Shown here in pieces: positions 32,429-32,477 of a DNA stretch of 32,477 nucleotides. This DNA is from an uncultured Prevotella sp. (GTDB taxonomy: Bacteria > Bacteroidota > Bacteroidia > Bacteroidales > Bacteroidaceae). Both the position numbers and the translations under genes were made by a program. Position 1 is the first letter of the stretch, and each line of letters opens with the position of its first letter. Below the pieces are notes generated by a model. The model was given only the letters and a program-made list of their open reading frames with translations. It did not search any database and was not told where the DNA came from. The stretch is taken from NCBI GenBank assembly GCA_902491375.1, contig CABUHE010000022.1:1-32477 (forward strand), in the 5' to 3' direction.

Positions 32429-32477
32429 GTTCGGTATAAGAAAACGATTGAAAAAGTTGTGGGAATGAGATATTTTT

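Overview
The window looks like a chromosomal segment from a gut- or oral-type member of the Bacteroidales, most likely Prevotellaceae or a close relative. The reasons are a SusC/SusD pair, three proteins with type IX secretion (T9SS) C-terminal domains, a BlaI/M56-TonB pair, a BspA-like leucine-rich-repeat protein, and promoters of the Bacteroidetes kind (TAnnTTTG at -7 with TTTG about 20 bp upstream). The family assignment is an inference; the phylum and order are well supported.

Layout. 1-98: the 3' end of a 5S rRNA gene (end of an rRNA operon) and its terminator. 436-5314: a T9SS-type secreted protein, an orphan radical-SAM activase, a TonB-domain protein with an N-terminal cysteine cluster, and an orphan histidine kinase. 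5430-7586: a BlaI-type repressor with a palindromic operator in its own promoter, then an M56 peptidase fused to a TonB domain and a plug-like tail. 8224-16135: a four-gene polysaccharide utilisation operon (SusC, SusD, a SusE-position binding lipoprotein, a GH32 lipoprotein), probably for fructans. 17108-18574: a BspA-like LRR protein behind a long leader. 18852-20596: the housekeeping operon yceD-rpmF-fabH. 20792-23441: a SIMPL-domain protein facing a two-gene operon of secreted proteins. 24156-27570: era, der and a small lipoprotein. 27741-30880: divergent malate dehydrogenase and aminopeptidase P. 30881-32477: a decayed stretch with gene fragments and a short TPR lipoprotein.

The most unusual signal is non-coding. 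Five intergenic arrays (7716, 16349, 23786, 30933, 31709) consist of 3-4 imperfect palindromes of the form AAAAG-N5-CTTTT placed on an exact 22-bp period. The spacing is constant in all five although the sequence of the units varies, so spacing seems to be under constraint. They are not CRISPR arrays and no coding frame explains them. Separate repeat structures are a 66-bp tandem repeat (5.6 copies) directly upstream of der, and a 116-bp element with 21-bp inverted ends after der. The last array sits beside a diverged duplicate of the 3' end of the aminopeptidase gene, so at least one array appears to have been copied together with flanking DNA.

How the genes work together. The SusCD operon binds and imports oligosaccharides released at the cell surface by the GH32 enzyme; the operon's dedicated regulator, inner-membrane transporter and fructokinase are not in the window. 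The BlaI/M56 pair forms a protease-relieved repression circuit with no beta-lactamase gene beside it. era, der, yceD and rpmF are ribosome-assembly or ribosome genes, and fabH starts fatty-acid synthesis.
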